A stretch of 64,000 bases of DNA from Marinobacter sp. CHS3-4 (GTDB lineage: Bacteria > Pseudomonadota > Gammaproteobacteria > Pseudomonadales > Oleiphilaceae). The position numbers and the translations under genes are program-made. The DNA lies in contig NZ_JASGBJ010000004.1 of the NCBI RefSeq assembly GCF_030053415.1, positions 142,280-206,279 of the forward strand, written 5' to 3'. Numbering within the stretch: the stretch's first letter is position 1; each line of letters starts with the position of its first letter. Shown here piece by piece: positions 34,437 through 45,214 of the stretch. The notes below the pieces were generated by a model. It was not told the origin of the DNA, ran no database searches, and saw nothing but the letters and a program-made list of their open reading frames with translations.

Positions 34437-34444
34437 GGTATAAT
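34415..34444 (+). promoter_or_regulatory. Candidate promoter for ribF-ileS-lspA-fkpB-ispH
   Basis: AAGACA (34415-34420), 18-bp spacer, perfect TATAAT (34439-34444), starting inside the last codons of murJ and 41 bp before ribF. The -10 is strong and the -35 moderate. Confidence 0.48.
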
Positions 34445-34485
34445 CGCCGGTTTTCTCACCGCTGGAAATCAAGGGTTCGCCTCTC

Positions 34486-35457
34486 ATGCGTCTCATTCGG
34501 GGCCTGACCAATCTGAAGCAGTTTTCTCAGCAGCCTGATGCGCCGCTATCCCGTGGCTGTGTGGCTACTATTGGGAACTTCGATGGCGTTCATCTTGGGC
34601 ACCAGACGATCATTGATCAGGTACGCGAAAAAGCCATTGAACTTGGCGTGCCTTCGGTGGTCATGGTGTTTGAGCCACAGCCTCGGGAATTTTTCCAGGG
34701 GGAAGACGCGCCGCCCCGGTTGATGCCTTTCCGGCAGAAGTTTGAAGCCCTGCTCAAATCCGGCATCGATATCGTCCTCTGCCTTCGATTTGACGATAAA
34801 TTCCGTAGCTATTCCGGCATGGGCTTTATCGAGGACGTGCTGATTGATGGGCTTGGCGTGCATCATCTGGTTGTTGGCGACGATTTTCGATTTGGTTGTG
34901 ACCGCGCGGGCGATTTCAATTTGCTCAAGGAAGTGGGTGAAGCACGTGGTTTCAGCGTTGAAAACACCCGAACGGTTGAAGTTGCCGGTGACCGGGTGAG
35001 CAGCACGCGGATCCGCAACGTGCTCGCAGAGAATCGCCTTGAAGATGCCGAGGCTTTGCTTGGGCACCGCTACCGGATTCACGGCCGAGTGGTGTATGGC
35101 AAACAGCTCGGAAGACAGATTGGCGCGCCGACGGCGAACATCCTGTTGCCTCGAATGCCTGCGCTGCGAGGCGTTTACGTGGTCGCGGTGACCACGGCCG
35201 ACGGCCGAATTGAAGATGGCGTGGCGAATATAGGGCTGCGACCGACGGTGGATGGCAAGCAGCCCTCCCTTGAAGTGCACCTGCTGGATTTTGCTGGCAC
35301 ACTTTACGGCCAGCGAATTGATGTGGTGTTCCGCCATTTCCTCCGGGGCGAGGTGAAGTTTGATTCGGTGGATGACTTGAAGCAACAGATTGCCCGTGAT
35401 TTTGAAGATGCGCAGGCCTGGATTGCCAAACACGGGTCGGCCACCGATACCGATTGA
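34486..35457 (+). CDS. ribF: Bifunctional riboflavin kinase/FAD synthetase
   Basis: Converts riboflavin to FMN and then FAD. The 323-residue protein has the N-terminal nucleotidyltransferase domain with GNFDGVHLGH (about 25-34) and VSSTRIRN, and the C-terminal kinase domain with GRQIGAPTANI, GVYVV and ANIGLRPTV. It is the first gene of the ribF-ileS-lspA-fkpB-ispH operon; ileS begins 35 bp downstream. Confidence 0.97.
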   Translation: MRLIRGLTNLKQFSQQPDAPLSRGCVATIGNFDGVHLGHQTIIDQVREKAIELGVPSVVMVFEPQPREFFQGEDAPPRLMPFRQKFEALLKSGIDIVLCLRFDDKFRSYSGMGFIEDVLIDGLGVHHLVVGDDFRFGCDRAGDFNLLKEVGEARGFSVENTRTVEVAGDRVSSTRIRNVLAENRLEDAEALLGHRYRIHGRVVYGKQLGRQIGAPTANILLPRMPALRGVYVVAVTTADGRIEDGVANIGLRPTVDGKQPSLEVHLLDFAGTLYGQRIDVVFRHFLRGEVKFDSVDDLKQQIARDFEDAQAWIAKHGSATDTD

Positions 35458-35492
35458 TCGACATTTAATAACCTGAGTTACCCAAAACGACC

Positions 35493-38312
35493 ATGAGCGA
35501 TTACAAGCACACCCTGAATCTGCCCGAGACCGCTTTCCCGATGCGCGGCAACCTGGCCAAACGCGAGCCAGAAATGCTCAAGCGTTGGCAGGATCTTAAC
35601 GTTTACGGCAATTTGCGCGACAAGCGCAAGGGGCAGGAGAAGTTCATCCTGCACGATGGCCCTCCCTACGCGAATGGCAGCATTCACATCGGTCATGCGG
35701 TTAACAAGATTCTGAAAGACATGATTGTGAAATCCCGCAGTGTCATGGGCTATGACGCCCCTTACGTGCCGGGGTGGGACTGTCATGGTCTTCCCATTGA
35801 ACACAAGGTCGAGCAGGAAATTGGCAAGGCGGGTGTGAAGGTGGACTTCAAGACCTTCCGCCAGGCCTGTCGCGACTATGCCACCAAACAGATCGCTGGC
35901 CAGAAAGAAGATTTTATCCGCCTTGGCGTCATGGGGGAGTGGGATAAGCCCTACCTGACCATGGATCCGCAGGTGGAAGCAGGCATCGTCCGCGCGCTGG
36001 GTAAGATCGTTGCGAAGGGGCATCTGGTTCGTGGCTTCAAACCGGTTTACTGGAGTGTGGTCGGCCAGTCGGCTCTGGCAGAAGCGGAAGTGGAATATCA
36101 GGACAAAACATCTGTTCAGATTGACGTGCGCTTCACCGCAGTCGATCAGGCAAAGGTGCTGGATCTGTTTGGTACGTCCGAAGGACAGGGCGATGTTTCC
36201 CTGGTCATCTGGACCACCACGCCCTGGACCATTCCGGCCAACCAGGCGGTGTCACTGAACGCCGAGCTGGACTATGCCCTGGTTCAGGCAGATGTCGGTC
36301 ACGGCCCGGAGCGACTGGTGCTGGCTGCCGATATGGTAGAGGGCATCATGGCCCGCTGGAGCGTCGAAGACTATTCCGTGCTCGGGTCAACGTCGGGTGA
36401 GAGCCTGGAAAAGGTCATGCTGCATCATCCGATCTATGACAAGCAGGTTCCGGTCATTCTGGGTGATCACGTGTCAACCGACGCGGGTACGGGGGCTGTC
36501 CATACGGCGCCGGACCATGGTGTAGAGGATTTTGAAGTCGGCAAGGCCTACGACATTGGCACGCTCAGCCTCGTGAAGGCCGACGGTACGTACACCCAGG
36601 CTGCCGGTGAATTCGCCGGTGTGCATGTGTATAAAGCCGATGACCCTGTCTGCTCTGCGCTCGAGCGTGAGGGCAAGCTGGTTCGAGCCGAGAAGTTCAG
36701 CCACAGCTATCCCCATTGCTGGCGAACCAAAACGCCACTGATCTACCGCGCCACGCCGCAGTGGTTTATCAGCATGGACAAAGAAAACCTGCGTGATGAC
36801 GCGCTGGAAGCGATTAAGGGCGTCCGCTGGGTGCCAGCGTGGGGTCAGAATCGTATTGAAGCGATGTTCAAGCAGTCTCCGGACTGGTGTATCTCGCGCC
36901 AGCGTACCTGGGGCGTACCGATCACCCTGTTTATCCATAAAGAAACTCAGGAGCTGCACCCGGATACCCAGAACCTGATTGAAGCGGTTGCCAAATACAT
37001 CGAAAAAGACGGTATCGATGCCTGGTACGAGCTGGATGCGTCTGAACTGCTGGGCGAAGACGCCGATCAGTACGACAAGGTCACCGACACGCTCGACGTG
37101 TGGTTCGATTCGGGGGTGACCCATGAGTCTGTACTGAGACCGCGTGAAGAGCTGGGGCAGTTCCCGGCAGACATGTACCTGGAAGGCTCGGACCAGCATC
37201 GTGGCTGGTTCCAATCGTCGCTGAAGACGTCCATCGCCATGAACGGTGTGGCGCCTTATAAAGAGGTGCTGACTCACGGCTTTACGGTGGATGGCAATGG
37301 CCGGAAGATGTCCAAGTCCCTCGGTAACGTGATTGCACCCCAGGAAGTGATGAACGAACTGGGTGCAGATATCCTGCGCCTGTGGGTGGCGGCGACTGAC
37401 TACAGCGGCGAGATGACGGTGTCCAAGGACATCCTCAAACAGACGGCCGACGGTTACCGTCGAATCCGCAATACTGCGCGATTCTTGTTGAGCAATCTGA
37501 CCGGGTTTGAACCTTCACAGCATGCGCTTGCCCCCGAGGAGATGATTGCTCTTGACCGCTGGATGTTGGATAAGACGTTGCGCCTGCAAGAGGAACTGGA
37601 CGAGGATTATCGGAACTACGCGTTTCTGAAAATCTATCAGAAGGTATACAACTTCTGCGAGGCGACTCTGGGCGGCTTTTACCTGGATATCATCAAAGAT
37701 CGCCAGTACACCACCAAAGCCGATAGCCGAGAGCGCCGCTCCTGCCAGACCGCATTGTTCCATGTGGCTGAAGCATTGGTGCGCTGGATTTCGCCGATCC
37801 TGAGCTTTACCGCCGACGAAATCTGGCAACACCTGCCAGGTGAGCGCGGCGACACCGTCTTCTATGAAACCTGGTATCAGGGCCTGACTGCGCTTCCGGA
37901 CAACCTTGAGCAGGGTCGCGATTACTGGGCGAGGATCTACGGTGTAAAAGAGGCCGTCAACAAATGCCTGGAAGCAGCGCGCGGCCGTGGCGAGATCAAA
38001 GGCTCGCTGAGTTCAGAGGTCACTCTGTACTGCGAGGAATCGCTGGCCAGTGATTTGAATCGTCTGGGCGAAGAGCTCCGTTTCGTACTGATTACCTCTG
38101 AAGCGACGGTGAGACCGCTGTCTGACGCCGAGGGTGCAGAACAGTCTGGTGTCGACGGTTTGCTGGTCAAGGTGACGCCGACCAGCCACGCGAAATGTGA
38201 GCGTTGCTGGCATCACCGCGCTGACGTGGGCGAAAGCCAGACCTACAGCGATCTTTGCGGTCGCTGTGTCAGCAATGTTGAGGGCGAAGGCGAGGCGCGT
38301 TCGTTTGCCTGA
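35493..38312 (+). CDS. ileS: Isoleucyl-tRNA synthetase
   Basis: Class I synthetase that charges tRNA-Ile and edits valine. The 939-residue protein has the HIGH motif in [12 protein letters not shown] (about 57-68), an editing domain with [16 protein letters not shown] at about 605-609 and a C-terminal zinc site ([12 protein letters not shown]...CGRC). This is the usual bacterial, mupirocin-sensitive-type architecture. The stop lies 19 bp before the lspA start. Confidence 0.98.
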   Translation: MSDYKHTLNLPETAFPMRGNLAKREPEMLKRWQDLNVYGNLRDKRKGQEKFILHDGPPYANGSIHIGHAVNKILKDMIVKSRSVMGYDAPYVPGWDCHGLPIEHKVEQEIGKAGVKVDFKTFRQACRDYATKQIAGQKEDFIRLGVMGEWDKPYLTMDPQVEAGIVRALGKIVAKGHLVRGFKPVYWSVVGQSALAEAEVEYQDKTSVQIDVRFTAVDQAKVLDLFGTSEGQGDVSLVIWTTTPWTIPANQAVSLNAELDYALVQADVGHGPERLVLAADMVEGIMARWSVEDYSVLGSTSGESLEKVMLHHPIYDKQVPVILGDHVSTDAGTGAVHTAPDHGVEDFEVGKAYDIGTLSLVKADGTYTQAAGEFAGVHVYKADDPVCSALEREGKLVRAEKFSHSYPHCWRTKTPLIYRATPQWFISMDKENLRDDALEAIKGVRWVPAWGQNRIEAMFKQSPDWCISRQRTWGVPITLFIHKETQELHPDTQNLIEAVAKYIEKDGIDAWYELDASELLGEDADQYDKVTDTLDVWFDSGVTHESVLRPREELGQFPADMYLEGSDQHRGWFQSSLKTSIAMNGVAPYKEVLTHGFTVDGNGRKMSKSLGNVIAPQEVMNELGADILRLWVAATDYSGEMTVSKDILKQTADGYRRIRNTARFLLSNLTGFEPSQHALAPEEMIALDRWMLDKTLRLQEELDEDYRNYAFLKIYQKVYNFCEATLGGFYLDIIKDRQYTTKADSRERRSCQTALFHVAEALVRWISPILSFTADEIWQHLPGERGDTVFYETWYQGLTALPDNLEQGRDYWARIYGVKEAVNKCLEAARGRGEIKGSLSSEVTLYCEESLASDLNRLGEELRFVLITSEATVRPLSDAEGAEQSGVDGLLVKVTPTSHAKCERCWHHRADVGESQTYSDLCGRCVSNVEGEGEARSFA

Positions 38313-38331
38313 TGTTCAAAACGTGTCGGAG

Positions 38332-38844
38332 ATGCCGGTGAGTCAGGAAGAATCTGCGGGCTCGAAACTGCGATGGCTGTGGCTCGCAGGGTTGGTTGTC
38401 GTGCTGGATCTTGGCACGAAAGCCATGGCTACAGCGCTGTTGACCTACGCCGAACCCGTGCCGGTGATGCCTATGTTCAATCTGACGTTGCTGCATAATA
38501 CCGGCGCGGCGTTCAGTTTCCTTGCGGGCGAGTCAGGTTGGCAGCGCTGGTTCTTTATCACGCTGGCTGCGGTTGTCAGTGTTGTTCTTTTCCGTTGGCT
38601 TAAATCACTAAAGCCGTCGGAAACCTGGTCGGCGATTGCCATCGTATTGATTATGGGCGGCGCCCTGGGAAACGTGTACGACCGCGTTGTCCATGGTTAT
38701 GTGGTGGATTTCCTTCATTTCTATTGGAGCGATTACCACTTTCCCGCCTTCAACATCGCCGACACCGCCATCACCATCGGTGCAGGCATGATGATCATTG
38801 ATATTTTCCGTCAGTCGGGCGAATCGAAGTCGTCCACTGACTGA
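38332..38844 (+). CDS. lspA: Lipoprotein signal peptidase (signal peptidase II)
   Basis: Inner-membrane aspartyl protease that removes signal peptides from prolipoproteins such as BamD. It has four hydrophobic helices, the first catalytic region GGALGNVYDRVVHGYVVDF and the second FNIADTAITIG, with the catalytic Asp in each. The start is uncertain: ATG at 38332 has GGAG directly against it, while GTG at 38338 has the same GGAG at a better 6-base spacing. The frame is open upstream inside ileS but that part is not LspA-like. Confidence 0.95.
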   Translation: MPVSQEESAGSKLRWLWLAGLVVVLDLGTKAMATALLTYAEPVPVMPMFNLTLLHNTGAAFSFLAGESGWQRWFFITLAAVVSVVLFRWLKSLKPSETWSAIAIVLIMGGALGNVYDRVVHGYVVDFLHFYWSDYHFPAFNIADTAITIGAGMMIIDIFRQSGESKSSTD

Positions 38845-38862
38845 TTTCCGGAGTGTGCAACC

Positions 38863-39315
38863 ATGAAAGAACTCCCTATTGACCAGCAAACCCGGGTAAC
38901 CCTCCATTTCGCCCTGAAGTTCAGCGACGGCGAAGTAATTGATTCTACGTTTGAAAAAGAGCCGGCCACGCTCGAAATTGGCGATGACAATCTGCCTGAG
39001 AACTTTGAAGCCTATCTGATGGGCATGAAAGCTGGCGAGCGCAACAGCTTTGAGGTGCCGCCGGAGAAAGCCTTTGGTCAGCACAACCCCAGCAACGTTC
39101 AGACGTTCAAACGCAGTGAATTCAGCGCTGATATGGTGCTGGAAAAAGGCGTCATGATTTCGTTTGCCGATGCGCGGCAAAGTGAGTTGCCGGGCGTGGT
39201 CAGCCACGTTGAGGGAGACCAGGTCGAGGTGGACTTTAATCACCCACTGGCGGGGCGTACACTGACGTTCGAAGTTGAGATCATTGATGTGGAGCCCGTT
39301 GGGGCAGCGCATTAA
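38863..39315 (+). CDS. fkpB: FKBP-type peptidyl-prolyl isomerase (SlpA)
   Basis: Cytoplasmic prolyl isomerase and chaperone. The 150-residue protein begins with the FKBP fold ([30 protein letters not shown]), has an inserted flap domain (about 75-125) and returns to the FKBP fold at [14 protein letters not shown]. This is the SlyD/SlpA layout without the His-rich tail of SlyD. lspA-fkpB-ispH order is conserved. Confidence 0.95.
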   Translation: MKELPIDQQTRVTLHFALKFSDGEVIDSTFEKEPATLEIGDDNLPENFEAYLMGMKAGERNSFEVPPEKAFGQHNPSNVQTFKRSEFSADMVLEKGVMISFADARQSELPGVVSHVEGDQVEVDFNHPLAGRTLTFEVEIIDVEPVGAAH

Positions 39316-39362
39316 CGCATCGTTTAGAGCAATTCAATCAAGCAATATCGCAGGGCAAGTTT

Positions 39363-40316
39363 ATGCAGATCCGACTCGCAAATCCCCGTGGCTTTTGTGC
39401 CGGTGTTGATCGCGCTATCGAGATCGTCAACCGCGCCCTGGATGTGTTCGGCGCGCCGATTTACGTGCGTCACGAGGTAGTGCATAACAAGTTTGTGGTC
39501 GATAACCTTCGGAATCGTGGCGCTATTTTCGTCGATGAGCTGGAAGAAGTGCCGGATGACAAGCTGGTCATTTTCAGTGCCCACGGCGTGTCCCAGGCGG
39601 TTCAGAATGAAGCCGCCCGCCGTGGTTTGAAGGTGTTTGACGCCACTTGCCCGCTGGTGACCAAAGTACATCTGGAAGTCATGAAATACAGCCGCGAGGG
39701 CCGCGAGTGCGTGCTGATCGGCCACCAGGGACATCCAGAAGTGGAAGGTACCATGGGGCAATACGATCGCAGTAATGGCGGCGAGATTTACCTGGTGGAG
39801 GACGAGAAAGACGTTGCCAACCTGCAGGTAAAAGACCCTTCGAAGCTTTCTTATGTCACGCAGACCACACTGTCCATGGACGACACGGCACGCGTAATCG
39901 ATGCTCTGCGCACAACCTTCCCCGAGATTCAGGGGCCGCGCAAGGACGATATCTGCTATGCCACCCAGAACCGGCAGGATGCCGTTAAACAGCTGGCTGG
40001 CGATTGTGACCTGATGCTCGTGGTTGGCTCACCGAACAGCTCCAATTCAAACCGTCTGAGGGAACTTGCCGAGCGGATGGGCACGCCCGCTTACCTGATT
40101 GACGAGGCCACACAGATCGATCCCCAGTGGTTGGAAAACAAACGATCGGTGGGGGTTACTGCCGGGGCGTCTGCGCCCGAAGTGCTGGTGAATGATGTGA
40201 TTGCCCGGCTCCAGGAACTCGGCGGGGACTTGCCCGAGGAAGTGAAAGGGCGGGAGGAGAATATTGTTTTCTCTATGCCTCGTGAGTTGCGGATAGACGC
40301 CGTTGAGGTCAGTTGA
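39363..40316 (+). CDS. ispH: 4-hydroxy-3-methylbut-2-enyl diphosphate reductase
   Basis: Last step of the MEP pathway; reduces HMBPP to IPP and DMAPP using a 4Fe-4S cluster. The 317-residue protein has the cluster cysteines in [12 protein letters not shown] (Cys12), DATCPLVTK and the NSSNSNRL region with the preceding conserved segment. It is the last gene of the ribF operon and is convergent with pilE. The 3' end lies inside a perfect inverted repeat. Confidence 0.98.
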   Translation: MQIRLANPRGFCAGVDRAIEIVNRALDVFGAPIYVRHEVVHNKFVVDNLRNRGAIFVDELEEVPDDKLVIFSAHGVSQAVQNEAARRGLKVFDATCPLVTKVHLEVMKYSREGRECVLIGHQGHPEVEGTMGQYDRSNGGEIYLVEDEKDVANLQVKDPSKLSYVTQTTLSMDDTARVIDALRTTFPEIQGPRKDDICYATQNRQDAVKQLAGDCDLMLVVGSPNSSNSNRLRELAERMGTPAYLIDEATQIDPQWLENKRSVGVTAGASAPEVLVNDVIARLQELGGDLPEEVKGREENIVFSMPRELRIDAVEVS

Positions 40317-40330
40317 GAATCAACGGCGTC
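40296..40330. repeat. 11-bp perfect inverted repeat spanning the ispH stop codon
   Basis: GACGCCGTTGA (40296-40306) and TCAACGGCGTC (40320-40330) are exact complements around a 13-base loop that includes the ispH TGA. There is no T run on either side. It could end transcription of both ispH and the convergent pil operon, or protect mRNA ends. Confidence 0.65.
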
Positions 40331-40351
40331 AATAAAGGCTAAGGCCCGGCG

Positions 40352-40756
40352 TTACCAGCAATCAGCTTCATCCGCGCCGCGATTGCCCTGTTCGTCCAGG
40401 GTGAGCGTCCCGCAGTCATCATTTGCTTGTTCGCCCGTTGGAACGGCTTGCAGTGTATACGTGTCCCTTGCCACGCCGGCTAAACCGATGTTGTAGGACG
40501 CGCTGCCCGTCTGGGGTGATTCTGTGAAAGGCAGAGTTGGCGGATCGCCTGATGCATCCCGGTAATCAAACCCATTCGAATAGCGCCTTTCCATCCATTG
40601 CGACAGCTCCATCAGGTCGGATTGAGCCGTCGTTCGACGTGTTGTCTTGACCTGGCCGTCGTATAGCGGAAAAGCGATTGCCGCAAGAATGCCGACAATG
40701 GCCATAACGATTATGACCTCGATCAGCGTAAAGCCTTTTTGGTTTTGTAATTTCAA
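40352..40756 (-). CDS. pilE: Type IV minor pilin PilE
   Basis: 134-residue type IV pilin-like protein. The prepilin peptidase site is KG|FTLIEV (cut after Gly8, Glu5 in the mature chain), followed by the hydrophobic helix. The C-terminal part has two cysteines (NDDC...ADC) that can form the D-region disulfide loop. It is the last gene of the minor-pilin operon, as in P. aeruginosa. It probably helps prime pilus assembly with the other minor pilins. Confidence 0.93.
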   Translation of the reverse strand: MKLQNQKGFTLIEVIIVMAIVGILAAIAFPLYDGQVKTTRRTTAQSDLMELSQWMERRYSNGFDYRDASGDPPTLPFTESPQTGSASYNIGLAGVARDTYTLQAVPTGEQANDDCGTLTLDEQGNRGADEADCW

Positions 40757-40800
40757 AATGATGCTTCCTTTGGCTTTTTCTTTCGTCGATTAGTTCTGGC

Positions 40801-41175
40801 CTAGTAAGCCGTTATGCTTTGAACGACCCGCAACGACGAATCGTCTTCACTGATTCCACCGAGGCCGAGTGTAACTCGCTGTCCTGCACTGAGTTTCAGA
40901 ACGGCCTGCTCCCGCGACCAGGACGTGTCCGATATGCGCAGGTTACGGGCGAGAACAAAGGCCCGGTCGTCGACAACGATTTTGAAGCTGTCGGCGTGAA
41001 CCGAGTTAATCGTACCCTGATAGCTTGTCTGCTCAGTTGTCAGTACACCGCCATCTGCGATCTCCTCCGCTGCCAGGGGGCTGGCAGCGATAACGATGGT
41101 GACGATGGCGGCGATACGGAGCAGGGCGGTGGCCATGCGGGCAATGTAAGCCTTGGGATCAAAGTAAGTTTCCAT
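40801..41175 (-). CDS. pilY2: PilY2-like pilus biogenesis protein
   Basis: 124-residue protein with an N-terminal signal sequence (hydrophobic segment about 14-34, ASPLAAEE) and a small beta-rich domain with YQGTINSVHADSFKIVVDD and LKLSAGQRVTLGLGG. Sequence similarity alone is weak. The call rests on the location between pilY1 and pilE, on size, and on the signal peptide, which match pilY2 of P. aeruginosa. An alternative start (Met14) would give a more typical signal peptide. Confidence 0.72.
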   Translation of the reverse strand: METYFDPKAYIARMATALLRIAAIVTIVIAASPLAAEEIADGGVLTTEQTSYQGTINSVHADSFKIVVDDRAFVLARNLRISDTSWSREQAVLKLSAGQRVTLGLGGISEDDSSLRVVQSITAY

Positions 41176-41234
41176 AGCGATTTACCTGTTTATACCGTTT
41201 AACGCATTTCATGAGGCTTGCTGCAGAGCAGCTT

Positions 41235-44200
41235 CTAGCGAAGCTGCTCCCAGGTTTGCCGTCCCAGTGCGTTCTTAAGAGTTCGCGTGCACAGTCCCGC
41301 TTCGCAGGATGGTGTTCCTCCTGGATTCCCAATCAGCGCTTCAGTTTCGCCGGGAGGATCTGAGATGATCTTGATCGTGCGAATCTCTTCGCCTTCACCC
41401 CACTCGATACCGCTGGCAGGATACCCATTCACGATATCGTTCGTGTTGAACTGGCCGTCACCATCCAGATCGAAAACGGGTTGGTCCGACTTTTCACCGG
41501 TCGTCAGTTTCAGGTCCATCAAGAAGCCAGTGCGAGAACTTCCACATGGATCTGTGTCAGGTATGACCGTATTGAACCGCACCCGATTAGAGTACACGCC
41601 GAAAGGAAACGCGGCTCGGCTGATAACCCTTTCACCCGATTTGATGCCGTTGTAGGCAAGATCCAGGTACCAACCCTTCTCGTCAGTCAGTTCATTGCTG
41701 GAAGTATCACGAAGTGTGTAGGTCTGATCGGACCCATCGTCTCGTTCGACCGTTACAGTCTCTTGAGTCGTAATGGTTTGTTGAAGGAGATCCGAGCGAC
41801 TCAGATTGAATTCCGTCAGGTTATCCTTGATCGCGTAAAACGTCTGAATGTCGTTGTCGTTTTCATCACCGGAGCGGATAAAGCTGCCGGTGCCAAACGT
41901 AACCACCAGTTCTTCATCGTCGTTGGGGTTTATGGCGACCCGCGGTGCAACCGTAATGGGTTGAGTGTTGCCTGCCGGGCTTGCTGCGGTGAACACTTTG
42001 GTTGTACTCCAGCTACTTGATCTGGTGCCAGTAATGTCAAAACGCCAAAGGTTACCAAGAAGGTCGCCAGCGTAGGCGTAGCGGGACACAGCGTCTCTCT
42101 CGGGGAAGCTGCCGATCGTTGGAGCTGCGAGGCCATTGGACGCCGTGCTGCTACCGACACCGGTTTGCAGCTCACGAATCAGCGAACCATCGCTCAGGTC
42201 GACCACAAACAGACTCGCCTGATCATTGGCGCCATTGTACCCGTTGCCAAACAGGGCAACCCAGCGTCCGTCTTCCAATCGGGCAATTCTGGCATCCGTC
42301 ACACCATAACCAAGGTTTGCGTGCTGGAATTCCCACATGACATCTTCGCTGGGAGAAAACTCACCGGGATCGGTCACATCAAGCGCAAATACGGTTTTTC
42401 CGCCCGCGCCCATGGTGCCGACCAGAATGGTACGCCACTCTGCGGAACCGTTGCCGTTTTTATCGACGTAGGCATCCTGGATCTGAGGAGTGCCATCCAG
42501 GTAGAACCGGTGAGAATAATCGGGTCTCATCAGTTCAGAAATACGTGCGTGGCTGTTGGAACCAGCCGGCAACAGAAGCTCAGATGGAATGTATCCGAAC
42601 ATTTCTGTGCCGGTCTCGCCGTCAAAGGCATGCAGAATGCCATCATTAGAAGCGACATAAAGTGTTTTGGTTCGATTCTGGTAAGCGGAGGTTGAACGGA
42701 ACGCACCGTAGGAGCTGCCTTCATCGTCGAGGCTTGCGTAACCATAGTTGCTGTTGCCAACTATCTGGGGGTTGCCATTCACGATATCGCCAAGCAACCG
42801 GGTAACGGTTGCGCCGCCGGGGGTTTCAGCGCTCCTGTCACGGAAAGAGTCGTCTGCTGGGTTGTCCCCATGAAGCCAGGCAAGCCGCTTGTAGCCAAGG
42901 TTGTCGAGAGTGCCCGCTTGTGTTGGGTCTGCGTTCAACGCGTTTTGCTGTTCTGTGGATAGATTGGACAGCGAAGTAGCTGAGTCAAAGGCCAGCTCTA
43001 CGGCATTTGTGCCATTGTAGGTGATCAGGGTTCTATTCTCTGGCAGCGTGTTGGCCAGTTTGGTTTCGGCGTCCCACTCCACATCGCCGGTACTGAGATC
43101 AATAGCGGTCAGGGTGCCGGACCAATCCTCGCTTCGGAAGCCAGCAAAGTAGCCCAGAGTACCTGTCTGCAGCACCGACGAACTCACGGCAGCAGACGAG
43201 GCTGATGTTTCTGATCTGGCGATAACATCGTCAAGAAACCCCTGGATTTCTGCCGTAAACTCTGTTGGATTCTGGGCGCTGGCATAACCGCCTCGGCCGT
43301 TGATTGCCGCGTGCAGAAGGTCATCAATGTTTTCCGGACTCTTGTCACTTCCAGGCTCGGGCCAGTTGATGGTGTCACCGGTTTCAACAGCCTTCACTGC
43401 ATCTGATTCGGCAATATTCCCATTAACACCCAAACCAATGGTGAAGGATGTCATGTGTTGCCAGAACGCAGGATCCGTGGAGGTAACCGGCACTTTATTA
43501 TCAAGGTCATCTCTTAGATCGTTCTTCCAATAGGCCATTGCGACATCGGCCAGTGTGTTGGAGTACGCATCTGCAAATGGCGATACATTTTTATATTCAA
43601 AGTCTTTGCCGTCAGGATCTGGGTTGGTGTACGAGGGGCCTGCGGTGTTGTCAGCGTTGCCAACTGCAGGATCGCTGCCATTCCAGATTCCATCCGTCAT
43701 GATCAGGCCGAAGCTCTGGCGGCATTCCGTATGCGCCGTCGTGTTATTGGTGCCGGGTTCTTCGCCCCAGGGGCCAAGATTGTCAGTTCGTGAATAGTAT
43801 TCGCCAACGTCCTTGAGGGCTGTGCGCAGTGGCGTGCCGCCGCCAACACTCTTGCCGTGCAGCCATGTCAGGAACTGCTCTCTGCGATTGGCGTCGTAGG
43901 TTCTGACGCCGCTGACCAACGTGTTCGTGCCATCCACACCGTCAATCGTGTTGTTATTGACGTTAATGGCGCCATAACCCAGCCGAATGCTTTCTGGTAA
44001 ATCAAAGAACGCTTCTGTAATACCGGATTTGGCGGCGAGATCGCGCCGACTGTAATAAGAAAACCAGTTGGCGTAATTCTGCTTTACGTCGTCCGACGCG
44101 TCGTTGAGCAACACCGTCTTATAGCAACTGTTCTGCTTGGGGTCTGCGTCGCAGCTGTCAGAGGAGTTGAACTGCATGTAGAACCCTTGCTCAATATCCC

Positions 44201-44636
44201 CGAGCCCGTCGAAGCGAATATAGGTCCTAAGGTCATCTTTGGTGCTGTCGTCTGACTGATCAAAACCGTTGACCCAGGCAGCCGTGTAACTGGAATCTGG
44301 GTAGCGGCCACTGCCATCCGGCTTGTACGGTGGGGTGTAAGTCACGGTGGGATCATAGTAGATCTTATTCACGTGGCTCGAATAATAGTGGTTGTTGTAT
44401 ACGTCATTCCCGCCAAGATCGTCTGGCATATAGCGCCATCCCATGGATCCGGAGTCATCGAAAACGAAGACCAGGTTCGAATCGACCGACTCCTTCAGGA
44501 ACAGTGGAACCTGCGAAAGGTTGACCTGAGCCAGTGCAGATTGAACTGTGCACACGGACAGGAAAAGGCTGGCCCCGAAGGTGGTCAACTTATTAACCTT
44601 CGAGTGGCTGGTGGTGTGTTTTCTAAAAGCTTTCAT
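41235..44636 (-). CDS. pilY1: Type IV pilus tip-associated adhesin PilY1
   Basis: Large pilus tip/surface protein that supports pilus extension, adhesion and surface sensing. It has 1133 residues from the ATG at 44636, which has GGAGAGGA upstream. A signal peptide (to about residue 37, QSALAQ) is followed by a vWA-like domain whose MIDAS motif is D60-x-S62-x-S64 (FDDSGSMGW). The C-terminal half is the PilY1 beta-propeller with two calcium-loop-like motifs, DKNGNGSAEW (about 727) and DLDGDGQFNTND (about 1055). It lies between pilX and pilY2 as in Pseudomonas. Confidence 0.95.
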   Translation of the reverse strand: MKAFRKHTTSHSKVNKLTTFGASLFLSVCTVQSALAQVNLSQVPLFLKESVDSNLVFVFDDSGSMGWRYMPDDLGGNDVYNNHYYSSHVNKIYYDPTVTYTPPYKPDGSGRYPDSSYTAAWVNGFDQSDDSTKDDLRTYIRFDGLGDIEQGFYMQFNSSDSCDADPKQNSCYKTVLLNDASDDVKQNYANWFSYYSRRDLAAKSGITEAFFDLPESIRLGYGAINVNNNTIDGVDGTNTLVSGVRTYDANRREQFLTWLHGKSVGGGTPLRTALKDVGEYYSRTDNLGPWGEEPGTNNTTAHTECRQSFGLIMTDGIWNGSDPAVGNADNTAGPSYTNPDPDGKDFEYKNVSPFADAYSNTLADVAMAYWKNDLRDDLDNKVPVTSTDPAFWQHMTSFTIGLGVNGNIAESDAVKAVETGDTINWPEPGSDKSPENIDDLLHAAINGRGGYASAQNPTEFTAEIQGFLDDVIARSETSASSAAVSSSVLQTGTLGYFAGFRSEDWSGTLTAIDLSTGDVEWDAETKLANTLPENRTLITYNGTNAVELAFDSATSLSNLSTEQQNALNADPTQAGTLDNLGYKRLAWLHGDNPADDSFRDRSAETPGGATVTRLLGDIVNGNPQIVGNSNYGYASLDDEGSSYGAFRSTSAYQNRTKTLYVASNDGILHAFDGETGTEMFGYIPSELLLPAGSNSHARISELMRPDYSHRFYLDGTPQIQDAYVDKNGNGSAEWRTILVGTMGAGGKTVFALDVTDPGEFSPSEDVMWEFQHANLGYGVTDARIARLEDGRWVALFGNGYNGANDQASLFVVDLSDGSLIRELQTGVGSSTASNGLAAPTIGSFPERDAVSRYAYAGDLLGNLWRFDITGTRSSSWSTTKVFTAASPAGNTQPITVAPRVAINPNDDEELVVTFGTGSFIRSGDENDNDIQTFYAIKDNLTEFNLSRSDLLQQTITTQETVTVERDDGSDQTYTLRDTSSNELTDEKGWYLDLAYNGIKSGERVISRAAFPFGVYSNRVRFNTVIPDTDPCGSSRTGFLMDLKLTTGEKSDQPVFDLDGDGQFNTNDIVNGYPASGIEWGEGEEIRTIKIISDPPGETEALIGNPGGTPSCEAGLCTRTLKNALGRQTWEQLR

Positions 44637-44701
44637 AGCATCCTCTCCATGTAGAGTCAGCAATCGTTGTGCGTTGTTGCAGATTTATGTCTGAACAAGC
44701 A

Positions 44702-45214
44702 TCAAAGTTCTGGCGGCAAAAGCACGGTTGACTGAAGGACAGTGATCGCTTCGTCACTGCCGCCCTGTCCTCTTACGGTGACCCGATAACGCTCGAAGCA
44801 AGGTTGCCCCTGTTCTTCAGGGCATACGTCGGCAAGACGGGCCAGGTGATAAATCGGTTGAGCGCTGACGTCTGGGCCTGCATTGCCCGTACCCGAGGGC
44901 ACTGGGTTTGTGCCGTCCCATTCCCACGGGTCAACCAACATAGGTGTTGCATACGCGTCCAGGCGCGTTCCGATATTGGCCAGAACGTCTGTTTCCGCTT
45001 GTCTCAGAGCGGCCTCTGTCGCCTGGAAAGAAATGGCTCCGTCGTGCGCATTACTTGCCATGCGTTCCTGCAGGATAGAGCCCTGCATGCCGCCAATTGC
45101 CAGTATCGAGATCAGTACCAGCATGACCAGAGCAATGATAAGCGAAGCGCCTTGCTGCTTAGCTGGAAGGGGCGCCATTCCAAATGCGTTGAAATCAGCA
45201 CGTAATGTTTTCAT
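44702..45214 (-). CDS. pilX: Type IV pilus assembly protein PilX
   Basis: 170-residue minor pilin of the PilX/GspK-like type. The N-terminal segment QQG|ASLIIALVMLVLISI has a possible prepilin peptidase site after Gly22, with Ile instead of Glu at position 5, followed by QGSILQERMASNAHDG, typical of PilX. Two cysteines (VCPEE...PCFERY) lie near the end. The start overlaps the pilW stop by four bases. Confidence 0.92.
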   Translation of the reverse strand: MKTLRADFNAFGMAPLPAKQQGASLIIALVMLVLISILAIGGMQGSILQERMASNAHDGAISFQATEAALRQAETDVLANIGTRLDAYATPMLVDPWEWDGTNPVPSGTGNAGPDVSAQPIYHLARLADVCPEEQGQPCFERYRVTVRGQGGSDEAITVLQSTVLLPPEL

